A stretch of 64,000 bases of DNA, taken from Gemmobacter sp034519525 (GTDB lineage Bacteria > Pseudomonadota > Alphaproteobacteria > Rhodobacterales > Rhodobacteraceae). The notes beneath the pieces are model-generated. The model had not been told where the DNA came from, did not search any database, and saw only the letters and a list, made by a program, of their open reading frames with translations. This document shows, in pieces, positions 62,840-64,000 of this stretch (position 1 is the stretch's first letter; each line of letters begins with the position of its first letter). The stretch is taken from NCBI GenBank assembly GCA_034519525.1, contig JAXHOJ010000022.1:13212-77211 (forward strand), in the 5' to 3' direction. The translations under genes and the position numbers were made by a program.

Positions 62840-64000
62840 TCACTCCTCCTCCGCATCCAGGAGTTCCATGTTCAGACCGAGACCGCGGACTTCCTTCACC
62901 AGAACGTTGAAGGATTCCGGCACGCCGGCCTCGAAGTTGTCTTCGCCCTTGACGATCGACTCGTAGACCTTGGTGCGGCCTGCCACGTCGTCCGATTTCA
63001 CCGTCAGCATCTCTTGCAGGGTATAGGCGGCACCATAGGCTTCCAGCGCCCAGACCTCCATCTCCCCCAGACGCTGACCACCGAACTGCGCCTTACCGCC
63101 CAGCGGCTGCTGGGTCACAAGGCTGTACGGCCCGGTGGAACGGGCGTGCAGCTTGTCGTCAACCAGGTGGTGCAGTTTGAGCATGTATTTCACGCCCACC
63201 GTCACCTTGCGCTGGAACTTCTCGCCCGAGCGGCCGTCGAACACTTCCGACTGGCCGGACTGGTCGAAACCGGCCCGCCGCAGTGCGTCGTTCACATCGG
63301 CCTCTTTCGCCCCGTCGAAGACCGGGGTGGCAATCGGCACGCCGCGGGTTACGAAACCGGCACGTTCCACCAGCTCGTTCTCGTCAAGTTCCGAGAACGC
63401 GTCGGCATAGGTTTCGTCACCATAGGCAAAGCGCATGGCTTCCCGCACCGGCGTCAGATCGCCAGAGCGGCGATAATCCTGCAGCGCATCGTCGATCTTG
63501 ATGCCCAGACCGCGCGCGGCCCAGCCCATATGGGTTTCCAGGATCTGCCCGACGTTCATCCGCGAGGGCACGCCCAGCGGGTTCAGCACCAGGTCAACCG
63601 GGGTGCCATCGGCCAGGAAGGGCATGTCTTCGACAGGCACAACCTTGGAAATGACGCCCTTGTTGCCGTGACGGCCGGCCATCTTGTCGCCCGGCTGCAG
63701 CTTGCGCTTCACCGCCACGAAGACCTTGACCATCTTCATCACGCCCGGGGGCAGATCGTCGCCACGGCGGACTTTTTCCACCTTGTCGTCGAACCGCAGG
63801 TCCAGCGCGCGTTTCTGCGCCTCGAACTGGTCATGAAGTGCTTCCACTTCCTTGGCCAGATCTTCCTCGCTCACCGCCAGCTGCCACCACTGGCCGCGCG
63901 ACAGCGTGCCCAGCAATTCGTCGTTGATTTCCGAACCGGCTTTCACACCCTTCGGCCCCTTCACCGCAACGCGGCCCAGGATCAGCGCTTTCAGACGGCC
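62840..64000 (-). CDS. rpoB: RNA polymerase beta subunit, C-terminal fragment
   Basis: The last 386 residues are present; the gene runs off the right edge. Conserved segments include GDKMAGRHGNKGVISKVVPV, then EDMPFLADGTPVDLVLNPLG, LGEMEVWALEAYGAAYTLQE and the C-terminal LVKEVRGLGLNMEL. The frame is open to the window end, so the internal GTG at 63964 is not a true start. The rifampicin-site region lies outside the window. Confidence 0.98.
   Translation of the reverse strand, partial: GRLKALILGRVAVKGPKGVKAGSEINDELLGTLSRGQWWQLAVSEEDLAKEVEALHDQFEAQKRALDLRFDDKVEKVRRGDDLPPGVMKMVKVFVAVKRKLQPGDKMAGRHGNKGVISKVVPVEDMPFLADGTPVDLVLNPLGVPSRMNVGQILETHMGWAARGLGIKIDDALQDYRRSGDLTPVREAMRFAYGDETYADAFSELDENELVERAGFVTRGVPIATPVFDGAKEADVNDALRRAGFDQSGQSEVFDGRSGEKFQRKVTVGVKYMLKLHHLVDDKLHARSTGPYSLVTQQPLGGKAQFGGQRLGEMEVWALEAYGAAYTLQEMLTVKSDDVAGRTKVYESIVKGEDNFEAGVPESFNVLVKEVRGLGLNMELLDAEEE

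Noticed and set aside
58423..62910. A 1495-codon open reading antisense to rpoC
   Set aside because: It mirrors rpoC exactly in extent, has no ribosome site or recognisable domain, and such long antisense readings follow from GC-rich third positions in real genes.

Overview
The window comes from a GC-rich alphaproteobacterium, most likely a member of the Rhodobacteraceae. The evidence is the general L-amino-acid transporter aapJQMP, a COQ9-family protein, an ATP12 chaperone, a zinc-LID adenylate kinase inside the ribosomal cluster, a DUF5928 glycosyltransferase next to a sulfotransferase, and an exosortase E/VPEID-CTERM pair. No rRNA, tRNA, CRISPR array or insertion sequence was recognised.

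Layout, left half. 1-9.8 kb is mixed housekeeping: a cut-off GNAT gene, polA with a YjbR gene, a DUF1203/HIT/glycosyltransferase run, a divergent sulfotransferase, a quinone oxidoreductase overlapping a COQ9 gene, and rpsU. 9.8-17 kb holds a CAP-domain RTX protein, an Lrp-type regulator divergent from alanine dehydrogenase, mscL, a glutathione transferase, ttcA and an EAL phosphodiesterase. 17.2-22.5 kb is a tightly packed run, yidC-MOSC-engB-crcB-rluC-ATP12, in which every junction is a 4-base ATGA overlap. 22.7-27.3 kb is aapJQMP. 27.4-34.8 kb holds sixA-like, a ferredoxin-like gene, argB, an SDR gene, a COG4315 gene with an ECF sigma/anti-sigma pair, rarA and a Do-type protease.

Layout, right half. 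From 34.9 kb to the right edge almost everything is on the minus strand and forms the transcription/translation supercluster. In transcription order it runs rpoB-rpoC, a three-gene accessory block, rpsL-rpsG-fusA-tuf, the S10/spc/alpha ribosomal genes with secY and adk, then rpoA and rplQ. GC-rich hairpins at several internal junctions appear to divide it into separate or attenuated transcription units.

Two things stand out. First, a compact exosortase E/protease gene faces a single tiny VPEID-CTERM substrate gene between rpoC and rpsL. This looks like a complete sorting system with a mature peptide of about 29 residues. Second, single-base indels break several otherwise conserved genes: aapM twice, aapP, argB, rplO, rpsQ and tuf twice. 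An anti-sigma gene is also out of frame at a run of ten C. The breadth of this across essential genes points to sequence error rather than decay. The poly-C tract is the one case where real phase variation deserves a test.
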